DNA from: Kalaharituber pfeilii
Taxonomy: Eukaryota; Ascomycota; Pezizomycetes; Pezizales; Pezizaceae
Assembly (NCBI GenBank): GCA_015179045.1
Contig: WHUZ01000082.1
Span: 124,001-188,000, forward strand
Direction of reading: 5' to 3'
DNA length: 64,000 nt
Shown: piece by piece, positions 42,714 to 54,288 of the stretch
How positions within the stretch are numbered: position 1 is the first letter of the stretch
Layout of the letters: the number at the start of each line of letters is the position of its first letter
Program-made: the position numbers and the translations under genes
Notes under the pieces: model-generated
Told to the model about the DNA's origin: nothing
The model's database searches: none
What the model saw: the letters and a program-made list of their open reading frames with translations, nothing else

Positions 42714-44708
42714 ATGCAATTCTCCCTCGGCAATTTCACGCTTTTGTTGACCGCCTCCTTGCCCTTCACCACTCTTGCTCGTTCCATTAAGAAGGATTGC
42801 AAGTGTACCCCTAGTGACGCTTGTTGGCCTTCTGAAGAAGAATGGCATCACTTCAATAAATCCATTGGCGGAATTTTGGTCGATGTCAATCCGGTTGCCG
42901 AGCCATGCTATAAAGACTCCCCAGAATATGACGAGGCAAGATGTGATGAAGTAACCAAGATGTTCCATGATAGCAGATGGAGGACTGATCAAGCTGGTAA
43001 GTACATCACTCTGCCGAAAGGCACCTCTTGAACCATGTTTTGAAGAAATGTGTGGGGTAATGAATATATTTTGATCTATAGGCGCCGTGCAAAATGTCAA
43101 TTGGGAGACCTATGCCCCGGAAATGAAAGCTGCTATTTACCTTCTGTACTTCCTCCAAGCCCTCCTCCTGTCTGCAAACAGGGTAGGGTTCCGCTGTACG
43201 GTGTCCCTGCAAAATCAGCGAAGGACATTTCAAAGACTGTCAAGTTCGCTGCAAAGCACAATATTCCACTTGTTATCAAGAACTCCGGGCATGATTACCT
43301 CGGAAGATCATCCCGGAGAAATGCTTTGATGATCTGGACGCATTTTATGAGCTCAATTGAGTACTTGAATGAGGACGGTGGCTGGACGCCGGAAGGGTGC
43401 AAAGGCGGTAAGGGGCGTGAGTACAAGGAAGATGATCTGTTGATCAAGGCAGCAGCTGGAGTGATGCTTTATGATCTCTACCAGAGCGTTGGGAAAAGAG
43501 GAAGGACGGTCGTTGCTGGTGCGGCAGGTACTGTTGGAGTTGCTGGTGGTTATATCCAAGGCGGTGGACATAGTGCGCTGGGTCCGTGGAAGGGAATGGC
43601 AATTGACCATTTGGTGGAAGTAGAGGTCGTTGTTGCTGATGTAAGGAACCCCTGAATTATTAAGTATAACGACAAGAAGCATTAACTTCTTAATTAGGGC
43701 AGAGTCTTGAAAGCTTCACCATGCGTCAATACTGACCTCTTTTGGGCTCTCAGAGGAGGAGGAGGAGGTACTTTCGGTGTCGTAACCAGTGTTACGCTGC
43801 GGACCCACGAAGATCCTCCAACTATAATATACTCTGTCAATGCCACCATACCTTTTGGCTCGTCCAATGATACCACTTCCGCAGATAATAAACTGTGGCA
43901 GCTGGCTTCTGAATGGCACGCCCTTGGGCCAGCAATTGACGACCGTGGAGGTTCGGGATATTACTATTTCTTCCCTAATATGCCTGGTCTTAATGGTAAG
44001 ATGTTTATCAGTGGTCTCATCTTCATTGGTGCTACGAATCTCACAGAAATTGAGGAACTGTTCTCACCATTTGTGAATTGGGCATATGATAATATTGGTG
44101 GCCCGGAGACAGGATTAGTGGCTAAACTTGGAATTGAGTTGCCAAAGATGTCGTCCTTCTTCAATAGTGTTCCGCCGACGGACTCTACATCAGGAGGGAA
44201 CTCTCTTTTGGGGTCTCGTTTGGTGTCAAAAGAATTGCTGAGCACCCGCGAGGGTGTCGAGAAAACCTCTGAGGCGATGAGGAAGGGGAGCAAGCTTGGA
44301 GTGGTGCTGGGACACTACGTTGCTGGAAAGGGAGCTGCGGCAAATAAGCACATAGACAGTGCTTTGCACCCTGCATGGAGAAAAACATTAACGCATATCG
44401 TATTTGCTACTGGGTGGGATGATGGAGCTTCCTTTGAGTATCAGGAATCTATCAAGCGCATGCTAACAGAGCAAGCGGTTCCCGCGCTCAAAGAGTTGGA
44501 TTGGGACCCGGTGAAGAAGAGGCAGACCATGGGGGCTTATATCAACGAGGCGGATAAGGAGGAGAAGAATTGGCAGGATAGCTTCTGGGGGGACAATTAT
44601 CCAAGGCTGCGAAAGTTGAAGCAGAAGTGGGATCCGAAGGGGGTGTTTTGGTGTAGGCCTTGTGTTGGGAGTGAGGATTGGGACAGGGAGGGCGTTTGCA
44701 AAGTCTAA
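42714..44708 (+). CDS. secreted FAD-linked oxidase (BBE-type), apparent frameshift
   Basis: Berberine-bridge-enzyme-like oxidoreductase; such enzymes oxidise alcohols, sugars or secondary metabolites with FAD. The first 23 residues (MQFSLGNFTLLLTASLPFTT) form a signal peptide. Exons 42714-42996, 43082-43640 and 43698-44708 have GT-AG junctions. The FAD domain shows IKNSGHDYLGRSS, whose His is the usual covalent FAD site, and TVGVAGGYIQGGGHS; the second Cys of bicovalent members is not seen. The BBE C-terminal motif (NYPRLRKLKQKWDPKGVFW) is intact. In exon 2 the frame GAVQNVNWET runs into another frame at CPGNESCYLPS near 43113, so one base is missing or two are extra: a sequencing error or a recent mutation. 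Everything after it is well kept. Confidence 0.82.
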
Positions 44709-45024
44709 ATGCAAGGAGATATATGAGCTTTGGCAAAGGGGAGGGGTAGGGGTTAGGTGGGGGATATTGATAGATGGTATTTGGAAGCTGAAAAGAGGTA
44801 CAGACTAATGATTATCTGGATAGATGGGGACGTAACAGGATGGATATGTTTGAAAGGATTCCAGAAAGCATCTTCAATACGGAGTTTCTGGCACCGTGGT
44901 GGCGGGAATTGGATGGGTATCTCTTCAACATTGTTACTTCTTTAAACCCCTTTTGCAAACCCCCTTGATAATTTTTGTGGCTTTTACTTCTTCTTCGATT
45001 GAGTACACCTTTCATTTAGGCTTA

Positions 45025-45063
<39 letters not shown>

Positions 45064-45851
45064 CAAGGAGGTCCCTGACTCCAGCTGGGACATCATCAGA
45101 CTTATATGTAGGCAGTGCAATAAATTATATATGCTTTATCGTAATTGGTAGTAATGTTTCATCATACTTCCGGAATATATGGGAGTCATTCTTGTGGCTC
45201 CCAAAAAACAAATACCGAATTTGCGAGTTGCCAAAATTGGCAGTAACAACATTTTAGAAAGGATGATGAACCATCATTGTAAATGTGTATCAACCTCAGT
45301 CCTAGTCTACACCAGAACACTGTGAATGAAGCTTCTTGTCCCATCTTTATTTCAATATGTATTTCAACCCGATCGCACACCTGAATCCCGGTGCAACACA
45401 AAAAACTGACTTCTCTAGCTGGCGGGGTATTTTATCCCTAGAGGTAATGGTTTGTATATCTCCCGTGAACACTTAGCGACTTCGTGGGAGTAGCGTGGAA
45501 ATAATATATCATTTGTTTTCTTCATGGGGATTGGTATTTACGTGGCTTTATTAGTAGCTACAAGCAAAGGCGTCGAAATTTATAGATTTACTGTTGACAT
45601 GATAAAACTAAAATGGTCTGTTACAGTGTACGTGTGCAATCATATTTGAGAATTCAAAATGAACGGGGATTTTAAATTCAACGGATGAAGACTAGAATCT
45701 TATAAGGGAATGCTTTGTCGTGATATATGATAAGCTCAGCTCACGTGAGTGTTTAGACCCGTCTATCATTTAAATAGAGACCTTCCGCAACGCCGTCTAG
45801 ACCTGCGAAAACGCCACTCGACCAGGGTGCGGTCTAGATGGCTCCTCATAA
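44709..45851. other. 3' flank with a 43-nt T-run, no gene
   Basis: No gene recognised. A pure T-run at about 45019-45063 looks like a minus-strand poly-A, but the following bases match none of the tails described here. Confidence 0.4.
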
Positions 45852-46576
45852 TACAGTCTACCCTTGCTATAACGAAAACCAAAAATCTGGCACTTTTTTT
45901 TCGTTATAGCAAGGTTTCGTTATAGAATATTGTGGCAAGATTAGTCATGTCCTTGGCAGCTGAATTTAGAAGCCCGAGTACCTAAGGAATTTATGGCAAC
46001 AGATTTTAACTCTGTGATTTTCCTCCTTATGGAAATAACCGGAGAAGGAAAAAATCGAGAGTACAGAAGTATTGATCAGGTACTATGCAGATGCAAAAAT
46101 CAATCATGTTGTTGAAGCAAAATTACCTACAAAGCCGAACCTCAGGTTAGAAAAGCAGCAACTATGCAAAAAGAAGACTGGAGCTGCGAAAACAAAAAGA
46201 AACCCTACACGCAGTTCGGAAGCATTTCACAATGAATCCGGTACAATCCAAGCACACCCTGTTTTGTAGAATTGGGCCAAAACTAACTAGAGAGTTTTGA
46301 CTGAAAGAATGGAGATACTACATAGGGAAGGCCGAATCACCGGAATGCCGATGGTGCGGGGAGGCCCCGGAAAACTGGGAACATGTACGGAAAGACTGCA
46401 AGGCGTGGGCTAGGAAATGCGGGGGGGCGGAAGGTATAAGACAGATGGATAAGGGAGTAAACATACGGGAGATCTTGGAATGGGCACGGGGAGAATAGAT
46501 GAGAGTGACGCATATATTTCACTTATTTTATGTATTTAAATATCGCCATAGCCCATAGGGCGGCATGCGATTAATG

Positions 46577-46608
<32 letters not shown>

Positions 46609-46865
46609 ACTAGAGAGTTTCTAGTTGTGCAATTGGGTGGTTCTTGATTAGTCATGCATTCCACTAGCCATTTTTCGTTATAGCAAGAATTATTTGTATG
46701 TAGACAGAAATAACTTACACTCAATCTAATTTTCGTTTCGTTATTTGGTGGATTTTCGTTATAGCAAGAGGAGTTTGAGTGTGAACGGAATAATGGCTCC
46801 GTTCAATTTTCGGTATAGCAAGGTTTTCGCTATAGCGAGTTTCGTTATAGCAAGGGTAGACTGTA
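45852..46865. mobile_element. Tc1/pogo-type non-autonomous element with nested LINE
   Basis: The left end TACAGTCTACCCTTGCTATA (then ACGAAA) is repeated inverted at the right, with TA at both edges. CGTTATAGCAAG motifs recur inside near both ends. Without the nested LINE it is about 690 bp. No transposase was recognised. Confidence 0.88.
46298..46607 (+). mobile_element. LINE family A, 5'-truncated
   Basis: Exact duplication AACTAGAGAGTTT at 46285-46297 and 46608-46620. The insert codes for the LINE zinc knuckle (ECRWCGEAPENWEHVRKDC), a stop, a short UTR, the hairpin ATCGC/GCGAT and ~35 A. It joins the coding end of the family A LINE to the tail in one insertion. Confidence 0.95.
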
Positions 46866-47773
46866 TCTGATACGACCTACCAAACAGGGCCTAAGATCCC
46901 GTTCAGTATTCTAGTTTATCATTAGGTGCTTCTGCAAAGAAATTTTGGGCCACTGACAATCGAAAGGGACACATTATCAGATTCTCCTAGTCGGCAGCAG
47001 AATGACAAACGAAGGAGACTGCGGGTTACGAGACTAGGAGACTACCAGCAAGGTATTCACTGGAACTTCAAACAAGAATTGCGGATGGCTGAATGCAGTT
47101 ATGGTAGGTCGGCAGATTGCGTTGCGGTGAGTTCAGCTAGTCGCTAAGGAACGTAATAATGTCGGTTCCCAAATATCAACGGCGTATGTGATCATATCTT
47201 AATTCGGATTTGCAGCTTGGACTGCAATCCTTACGTATCACTTGCGCCACCCCCAAAGATTTGCAATGCCGTTGCAGATGTTGCAAGTGTTTTCAAACCT
47301 TGATAGGGGTCTTTCAATTGACGTTTTAATTTGCAGACGCTTTGCAGACGTTTTGCAGTATTTGGCAAGCGCAAGAATCAGATAAGGCGACAGCGCTCGA
47401 CTAGCTTGTAGGGGGTACAGTAACGCTGGGTACCTTAGTTTGAGCAGGCAATAACTCCCAGAATATATATCTATACACGATGAATTAAATGTCGGCCGAA
47501 TTGACTGCGCTGATTTTCTGAGGGGAAGAAAACGGAAAAGTTACATCTATGGCTTTCACCTCTCCACTTTGTCGCCGCCGAGTTTCATTTCTTGGCAACA
47601 ACTTACTGCAGGACCTAGCGTCACCAACAAGATGTCAGGTCAACGCACTAAAAACGCCACTGAATGTACTCAATGTAGAAATTGAATGATAACCCCTATT
47701 AATCACATATATCTGTTACACTTCATTCAGTTCGGATTCGGAGTTTGGACTGCAATAGTCCGTATATGCTTGC
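46866..47773. other. no gene recognised
   Basis: Near 46880 is CCAAACAGGGCCTAA, a Harbinger-like end. Otherwise no gene or repeat ends. Confidence 0.4.
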
Positions 47774-48740
47774 ATGCCATTTTTAGAAGAACGGTGTCAT
47801 CTAAAAGCCTACGGAGTTCGGGTACTAGACACCATCCTCGTTAAGAATATACTCAATCATATTTTATGTCTTCCATCTCCCAGCAATCTGCTCCCTTCTA
47901 AAGGTTCACGCTTTCGAGCGGAGGAAAGAAATAGACAAATTCAATTGATCATAAATACCTGCATGACCAACCGCCTTATATATCCTTCACTGCCGACCGA
48001 CAAATTTCCGACAACAGGGATATGCACAGGGATACAAATAACACAGACTATCGGCCCGTACCGCCATTTCACCCGCTTAACTATCCGCCGGCCCGCTCAA
48101 CTATCCGCCGGTCCGATAATCTATCCACATGCGGTGCCAGGATTACTCCGCCGGTACAACACCTTCACCTCCACCCCTGATGGAATAGAGATATATGTGC
48201 TGCCTTGCAATAACAGAACGGTACGTCTAAGACAGAGGATAACAAGCCAGAAGGAAGTGGATACCGTTACGCTTTTCCACGAGGATGTAAGACCACTCTT
48301 GGTACTTGGCCTTTCGGCAGGGCAGGTCCGCTGGCCCTTCTCGCAGTGAATCCTGCGTGCCAACTTTCTATTATCGTCCATGCTATGGTTTCATATCTAC
48401 AGGCATTCCTCAACCAATGCATTCTCTGCCTCTTCTAGAAGTCTGTCCAGTGGGTCTGCTCATGAATATCCATCCGGTGGCTTTGCACGGGAGGTCCATC
48501 CGGCGACTTGACTGTTGGTGGCTTCCGTGCTATGATCATGCCGTCAAACCCCTTGCGTTACACATCCCTGCCCGACCTGTGGCACCTGTGTTCCAATGTA
48601 TTACACTGTTCTGGCTATGCAGAATTTCCCTGCCATAATCTAGCTTGTATGCGGGGTTATGTGAACTAAAAAAAAAAAATCAGGCAGAATTATCACCAAC
48701 ACCCCTTTCGTGTCAATTAACAGGCCCTGAGAGAAGCTAG
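47774..48740. repeat. unknown repeat, copy 2
   Basis: Homologous to 37490-38460. An ORF of up to 191 codons (47774-48349) is open here, but in the other copy the corresponding part is not, and no domain is recognised. Codon content (Arg, Thr and Pro rich) does not settle whether it is coding. Confidence 0.6.
48627..48683 (+). mobile_element. minimal family C tail insertion
   Basis: CCCTGCCATAATCTAGCTTG...GCGGGGTTATGTGAACT plus A12, between GCAGAATT (48619-48626) and GCAGAATT (48684-48691). The homologous site near 38320 is empty. Confidence 0.88.
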
Positions 48741-48851
48741 AGAGAGAGAGACTATTCAGATAGTCTGTAAGTTAGTTTTTCTCCAAATTGCTGAGACGAT
48801 CAACAAGCATGCTGGAAGTGCCCGTACTGTACCTTTCCAGGCCCCGTCTCT

Positions 48852-48901
48852 CGCCATAGCCCTCAGGGCGGCAAGCGAGTAATGGTATATATATATATAA
48901 A
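48852..48901 (+). mobile_element. minimal family A tail insertion
   Basis: Flanked by AGGCCCCGTCT (about 48839-48850 and 48902-48912). Hairpin CTCGC...GCGAG, then a (TA)n-rich tail in place of poly-A. Confidence 0.85.
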
Positions 48902-48925
48902 AGGCCCCGTCTGACAGAACCTCTA

Positions 48926-49440
48926 AATTTTTTTTTATATAATTATTCGCATGCCGCCCTACTGGCCATGGCAAGATAACTACATAGGAAATAATAACTA
49001 CCATCGAAGTAGAATAAACTACATAAATTGGCAAACTCTCGTCCCGTCTCATCTGAGTCATCTCTCTACCCACTTCATCAAGTCTAGAACCCTCGCCATA
49101 GCCCCTAGGGTGGCACGCGAGTAATGATATATATATATAAAAAAAAAAAAAAAAAGTCTAGAACCGAGTCTCCTTCCCCTTCCTTCGCCTTGAGGGTCCT
49201 TTGTCGCCTCCAGCCTCCCCAGCCATCTTCTCCTCTAGGCTTCACGTCTGCTCTAAATGTGTTCAGACGTCTCCTCCTCCTCCTCGAACCACCTGCAAGC
49301 TGGGCTGTCCGTCTTCCCGATTCGGTGTTTCCATGCCCTGAGGCCCTTCCCTCCCAGCAGGCCCGCCAGAGTGGCAACTCAGCGGCCTGTCCCTCAAGCC
49401 CAGCCTGTCCCTCTCCTTTGCTGGGACTGCCTTAACCTCC
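48926..49440 (-). mobile_element. LINE family A, minus strand, with nested tail
   Basis: T-run, degenerate family A tail, UTR, then antisense LINE zinc-knuckle and upstream coding sequence to about 49440. A 60-bp family A tail is nested at 49091-49155. The 5' limit is not sharp. Confidence 0.75.
49091..49155 (+). mobile_element. minimal family A tail insertion
   Basis: CCTCGCCATAGCCCCTAGGG...GCGAGTAATGATATATATAT plus A-run, flanked by AAGTCTAGAACC on both sides. Confidence 0.9.
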
Positions 49441-49859
49441 AGGTGCATGCCAGCCTCTGTGACCATCTTGTCCTGGTAGGGATGATTTGAATTTCCTCTC
49501 GCAAAAGCAAGCCATTTTGGACCGAATGAATAGATGCGCCGGTAGGAGAAATGATGATCGATCGCCCAAGAATTGAATCAAGCTTCCTACCTGGAGTCTC
49601 TATGAAGTAGTGGCCAATACGAAGTGGTTGCCTATCTCAGGGGACATAGTTCCATCTTCGTGGTACTGGTTGTCAAAAAGCACAGACACGTCATGCATAG
49701 TGGATAAGTTCGACTTTGCCATACCATGTGCGAGGATGAGGCATTAAGGACAGTGTCTGGGTATTACGGACAATAGCCAGCCGATTGATGATTACCCGTT
49801 GCACCAAAATGTAGGCTAGTAGCGTTGTAAGCTACCGTCGGTTTGACCACTTGAAGTGT
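49441..49859. other. no gene recognised
   Basis: No ORF of note and no repeat ends. Confidence 0.4.
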
Positions 49860-51706
49860 TTTTTTTGTTTTTTTTTATATATCAGTACTCGCGTGCCGCC
49901 CTATGGGCTATGGCGAGGGTTTATATAAATGAAAACAAACGGACTAAATAAATAAATGGGGCCCGCGGTTCTTGTTGTGCTGCGGTGGTGCGGCCAGAAG
50001 TCTCGCCTATCTCCGTCCTCTATCGGCTTCGTACTGGCTCGCCTTGAGCCGAGTCGCACTCTGTCAATATCCGTCTGATCCTCCATGTATACCACCACGG
50101 AGCTGGTCTTCTTGCCCTCTCCAATTAGTATCTCCTCCTTTCTGAGCCATCGGATCCCGGGACCTCTCCGGCAGGCCAGTCTGGCCTGCCCCGATGCAGG
50201 GGTATCGACAGGGTTTAAAAGACTAGCCTGCCCAGTTGCAGAGGTATCTACAGGGGACGGCACAGGTCTTCAGATTGCATACTAGACTCAAGGTGTATGT
50301 ATGTCGTCTATAAAACCAATAGGAGTGTCTGCTTCCTCGTTCACATCTCACTCATACCTCTACCAATCCATCATCCACGCAGCAGTATGGCTACAGCTCA
50401 CCCTTCTCTTGCACAAATTGTGGAGGCTACAATTGCATCCATGCCACCACTTCATCGACAAGCTCCTCTGACTGGCGAGCAGTTTGCATATCCAGCAGAC
50501 TGTCTGGCTCGGCTCCAGGACTATGCCTTTTCTCAAGGATTTGCAGTTACCCAAACCGGAGGCTCTGAGAAAACTGGACTTATACGTCTGGCATGTGTGC
50601 ACCATGGCACTAGACGAAACTATCGAAAGTTGCAAGATAAACGGAAGTTAGATACTATAGTAGGCCCAGTGCGCCAGCGCCAGTACCAGTACCCGCACTA
50701 GCACTAGCATCAACACCGGCACTAGCACCCATACCAGTACCGGCGCCGCCACCACCGCCATTTTATGACCCACTAGTTAATGCCGGCCGTGATCTCCTCC
50801 TAAGGTCACTTGCAGATGAACAAGCATTTCAGCAAACTCTATCCTCCGAAGACTCAGAACGTTATGCACAATTACATCAGCGAATGGCAACGCAGCTTAG
50901 ACAACAGTTTCTTCATGAGCGACAACCTAATCTTCCTCAAGAGTTTGCACCTGCTGTTGCTGAACCTTCTTTAAGGTGGAAAAAAACAAAAGGCCCAGCC
51001 AGGCAGCGGGCATTGACTGGTGTGGAGCTTGCAGAACGTCAGGCTAATCAGCGGGCCCAGGTCAGAAATGATACTATAGTCAATGAGTTATCACAGGAAA
51101 CGCAAGATGTAATTCTAGTACAGACTCGACACGTGCCCTCAGCTGCTCCATATTAACCTTCTGTATCTTCCTTGCATGTAGATAGCTTGATAATTGAATA
51201 ACATACCTCTCCTCTCACGCATAAATGATAAGCTTGAGCCTAGTATGCAATCTGAAGACCTGTGCCGTCCCCTGTAGATACCTCTGCAACCTGGCAGGCT
51301 AGTCTCTAAACCCTGTCGATACCCCTGCATCGGGGCAGGCCAGACTGGCCTGCCCGGAGAGGTCCCGATCGGATCCCGACAATCTTTTTCAAGTCTTTGT
51401 TGGCCGTCGCCAGCCATCGCCGTACGTTTCTCAGATTCTTTCTCAATGTTATGCCATGTACGACGATGCCGGAGGTTTTGGTGGGGGCATCGGTGCTTGT
51501 CGGGGGGCGTGGGACCTTCTAGGTCTTTCTGTGGTTACTTGGGGTGTGCGTCGGGGGTTCGACGGTTTGGGTGTGGCGGTCTGTGTGGCGGGGTCGGGCC
51601 GGTGTGTCGACCGGGGGTGCTGAGGCCTTTTTTTCCTACTGTACCACCTATGGCAGGGACCTATACCCAGGTCAGGTTGGAATCTATCTACGTACACTGC
51701 ATACAC
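49860..51706 (-). mobile_element. half-LINE, minus strand, split by a Mutator-like element
   Basis: T-run, family A hairpin (CTCGC/GCGAG), UTR, then antisense ORF1 C-terminus (GKKTSSVVVYMEDQTDIDRV, GIRWLRKEEILIGE) up to 50157; it resumes at 51368 with the next upstream ORF1 part (RWLATANKDLKK) and a Pro-rich section. This is the same ORF1-tail order as the 19.6-kb copy. The 5' limit is approximate. Confidence 0.85.
50158..51367 (+). mobile_element. Mutator-like (MULE) element with ~130-bp inverted ends
   Basis: The left end CGGGACCTCTCCGGCAGGCC and some 130 bp after it are matched inverted at about 51235-51367. The flanks ATCGGATCC (50149-50157 and 51368-51376) form the 9-bp duplication typical of MULEs. 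Inside, ATG 50388 opens a frame with a FAR1-like region (DCLARLQDYAFSQGFAVTQT, LACVHHGTRRNYRKLQDKRK), and a C-terminal piece at 50884-51156 ends QDVILVQTRHVPSAAPY. The transposase core is missing, so it is non-autonomous. Confidence 0.88.
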
Positions 51707-51709
51707 AAC

Positions 51710-52091
51710 ACACTTGGCGGCCGACCCATGCGGCCGGCCCAGGTCGAAGCTGGCGGACCACTCCTCGACCGGGTTGACCTCTACCTCTCCTGCGCTCCAT
51801 CCTTTCTGCTCTCAAGACCTCCCAGCTGCATTCGTGTGCGGCCCCCTTGTGATACTAGGGCTCCTGGGCTTAATTTCTATTTGAGGTGACCATGGCCATC
51901 GCCTGGCGTGACACTGGGTCGTTACCATCGAAGACTTGTCTTCTGAGCGATCTGCAGTCAGAGAGTTGATGCTTCTTCCCGTAGATATGGTTGCAGCCTG
52001 ATAAGTGCCTGACTCACGCGTGGGGTTGTTCAGATTTTGTTCAAAGAGTATTATGTGGGAGGACTAGTATAGTCTGGAGTAGGGATAACTA
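51710..52091. other. no gene recognised
   Basis: Possibly further half-LINE 5' sequence at the left; no ORF. Confidence 0.35.
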
Positions 52092-52106
52092 ATTGCAAAC
52101 GAAAGA

Positions 52107-52726
52107 GCCGATCGAGTAGCCAAGAGAGGTGCCCTACTCCAGCACCAGACGGAAACAATCAAAGAAGCCGGACTACGCATGGAGGTCAGGGCCTGACGAG
52201 CCGAAGAGAGAAATAGGCTGGGGCTAAGCTACAGACCACTTTAACGCCTGGGAGGACTGACGGGCACCCTAGGGGGCGTGCTGGGCGGAAAGAGCCTCAA
52301 CTCCTGGAGATTCAAGATAAAAAAGGCGGAGAGTGCGGAGTGCCGTTGGTGCGGAGAAGAAGAAGAGACGGCAACACACGTTTGGGAGAAATGGAGGGTA
52401 TGGGAACGGAAGTGGCCCGGAGGTCAGGCAGAGGCGAGGGTGGGGGACCCAGGACATGCTGACATGGGCAAAGACATGACGACACAGACAGTTCATACAT
52501 TCTTTCCTTCGGGCACCTATTTCCTATGGCAGGACATGACGAGGACCAGTGTCTATTTCCTTTCCCCTCTAGCTACTGACTACAGTTTATGTCACCTATT
52601 TCCTACGGCGAGGGCATGACGAGGATCAGTTCAAGTTCACCATTATAAATCTTTTTTCCTGTTTATCTATTCCTGTTATCTATTCTATATGTATCTAACC
52701 TCGCCATAGGCGGCATGCGAGTATTG

Positions 52727-52758
<32 letters not shown>
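52107..52758 (+). mobile_element. LINE family A, 5'-truncated
   Basis: Flanks AATTGCAAACGAAAG (about 52092) and AATTGCAAAAGAAAG (about 52762). Codes for the end of RNase H and the zinc knuckle (ECRWCGEEEETATHVWEKW), with stops. The tail has lost the inner hairpin arm (CTCGCCATAGGCGGCATGCG) but still ends GAGTATTGATATT plus A27. Confidence 0.85.
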
Positions 52759-52759
<1 letters not shown>

Positions 52760-52761
<2 letters not shown>

Positions 52762-53285
52762 AATTGCAAAAGAAAGTTTGTGGGTGATGATCCAGCTGCG
52801 TTACTCTCATGCAGAAGTCATGCCAAGACACTTACATACTATGGAGCAGGTCTTGGCCTTTGCACAAGACTACTCTGTAACTTGCAATGCCATTAGATTT
52901 CAGGTCGCCTTCGGTAAGGGAACACCTGTCGTTCAGTACTTCATGCGTAGGTTGGCAGCCTGCATCGGGATACGCGGTTCCGTGCTGGTACCCAAAGAAA
53001 TGACCCTTCTAAGTGCATGCTTTCTCCGCCCTTCTACCGCTTATTCTACGTTATTCTACGCTTCGAAGAAACTCATCTACCTCTTTTCCTTCCAGTGCCT
53101 ACCCCTACCCCATGCATCCACTCATATTATTCCTTTCCCTAAGCAAATGCTTACGTTTTATTCCGTAGCTGCTGAGGAGCTCGGGCGTCTAATGCCTAGC
53201 TAAAATAAGTAATTGGCTACACATGCATGTAGATTCTTTGCAAGCGAACTATACCAAATCTAGTACTATGCATCTCGCGTTCCTG
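52760..53285. other. no gene recognised
   Basis: Short plus-strand ORF up to 53203 beginning in the LINE A-run; no domain. It may hold the 3' UTR of the ISG12-like gene. Confidence 0.35.
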
Positions 53286-54288
53286 TCACAAGTCCTCATG
53301 CTGGTTCTCCTCACTATCCGTACCAAACCACCCTTTCCATGCCCTCCAAACACTCCAGATCGCTCCCAGTCCACCAGAAAACAACCCACCGTATGCTATC
53401 CCCAATCCCGTTGCACTTAAGCTCTGCAGAATAGCAAATGCACTACCAGCGGCGACATTACTGATCATGGCTTGCCATGCTGCTGCGAGAGAGCCTGTAT
53501 ATAGGGATTATTTGACATTAGCATCATATTTCTATGCGATATTGATGGTGGGCTTCGGCTAGGTTAAAGGGTTCTAGCATCGTCAAATGGGGTGGAATCT
53601 TACCAGCAGCAACCCCCCCAGCCGTAAATCCCACACCAGCAAGCACCCCTGCGGTTACTCCCGCCCCAGCTAGGCCGATTATTCCAATAACAATTGCGGC
53701 GAAGATATATGGATGCTCTTTCGCGAATTTCTTGATGTTTTCTATGGCTTTCTTGAACATTGCGCTAGATAAACTCAGCATCACCATTCCTGAAACCTTC
53801 TGAGTGCTAGTTGGAAGGAATGAGATTAAAACGAAGCGAGAATCCCACTCACATCGGTAATTGAATGAGATACCTCTTCGCCCATTCCGCAAACTTTCTC
53901 CACATCCCAGGTGACAAGAACGGGACAATGGAGCCAAGATTGTTGTTTATTGCTGCCAGACTTTTCTCTATTTCCGCTGCCCTAGCACTTAATTGTTTTA
54001 CCCTCTCTTCCTGCTTGTCCTTGGCTTCCGTTTGTTCCTCTTGCTCTGTTTCTTTCGGTTCGCTTTGCTCTCTGTGGCTATTCTCACTTGGCAACTGATT
54101 GAGGGTTTGTGCGCTGCCTGTAAATGCTGCGTTGAGCTCCTTTCCAAGTTTCGCGGGCGGATCTCTATTCTTATATTGACATTAGGCGACTTGATCTATA
54201 CAATAGGCAATAGTATTACCTGGCTAGCGTTGGGGAGGGGGTTGGGTGCTGCTCCAGGTTCATTATGATTCCCTAGGTTGCCTGACAT
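53286..54288 (-). CDS. ISG12/IFI6-like membrane protein with coiled coil
   Basis: Four exons on the minus strand: 54288-54220, 54169-53853, 53773-53604 and 53494-53286, phases consistent, 254 residues. Residues 40-130 are charged and helical (EQEEQTEAKDKQEERVKQL, AAEIEKSLAAINNNL), probably a coiled coil. The C-terminal half is very rich in Gly and Ala with hydrophobic segments (AAIVIGIIGLAGAGVTAGVL, GVGFTAGGVAAG, SNVAAGSAFAILQSLSATG), the pattern of the Ifi-6-16/ISG12 family. Animal members act at mitochondria or ER in apoptosis and antiviral responses; the role in fungi is not established. The acceptor of exon 3 could be at 53773 or a few bases downstream, both in frame. It lies among mobile elements, not in an operon-like set. 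Confidence 0.75.

Noticed and set aside
47774..48349. 191-codon ORF as a host gene
   Set aside because: It lies in a repeat with a second copy at 37.5 kb where the frame is not kept, and has no recognised domain.
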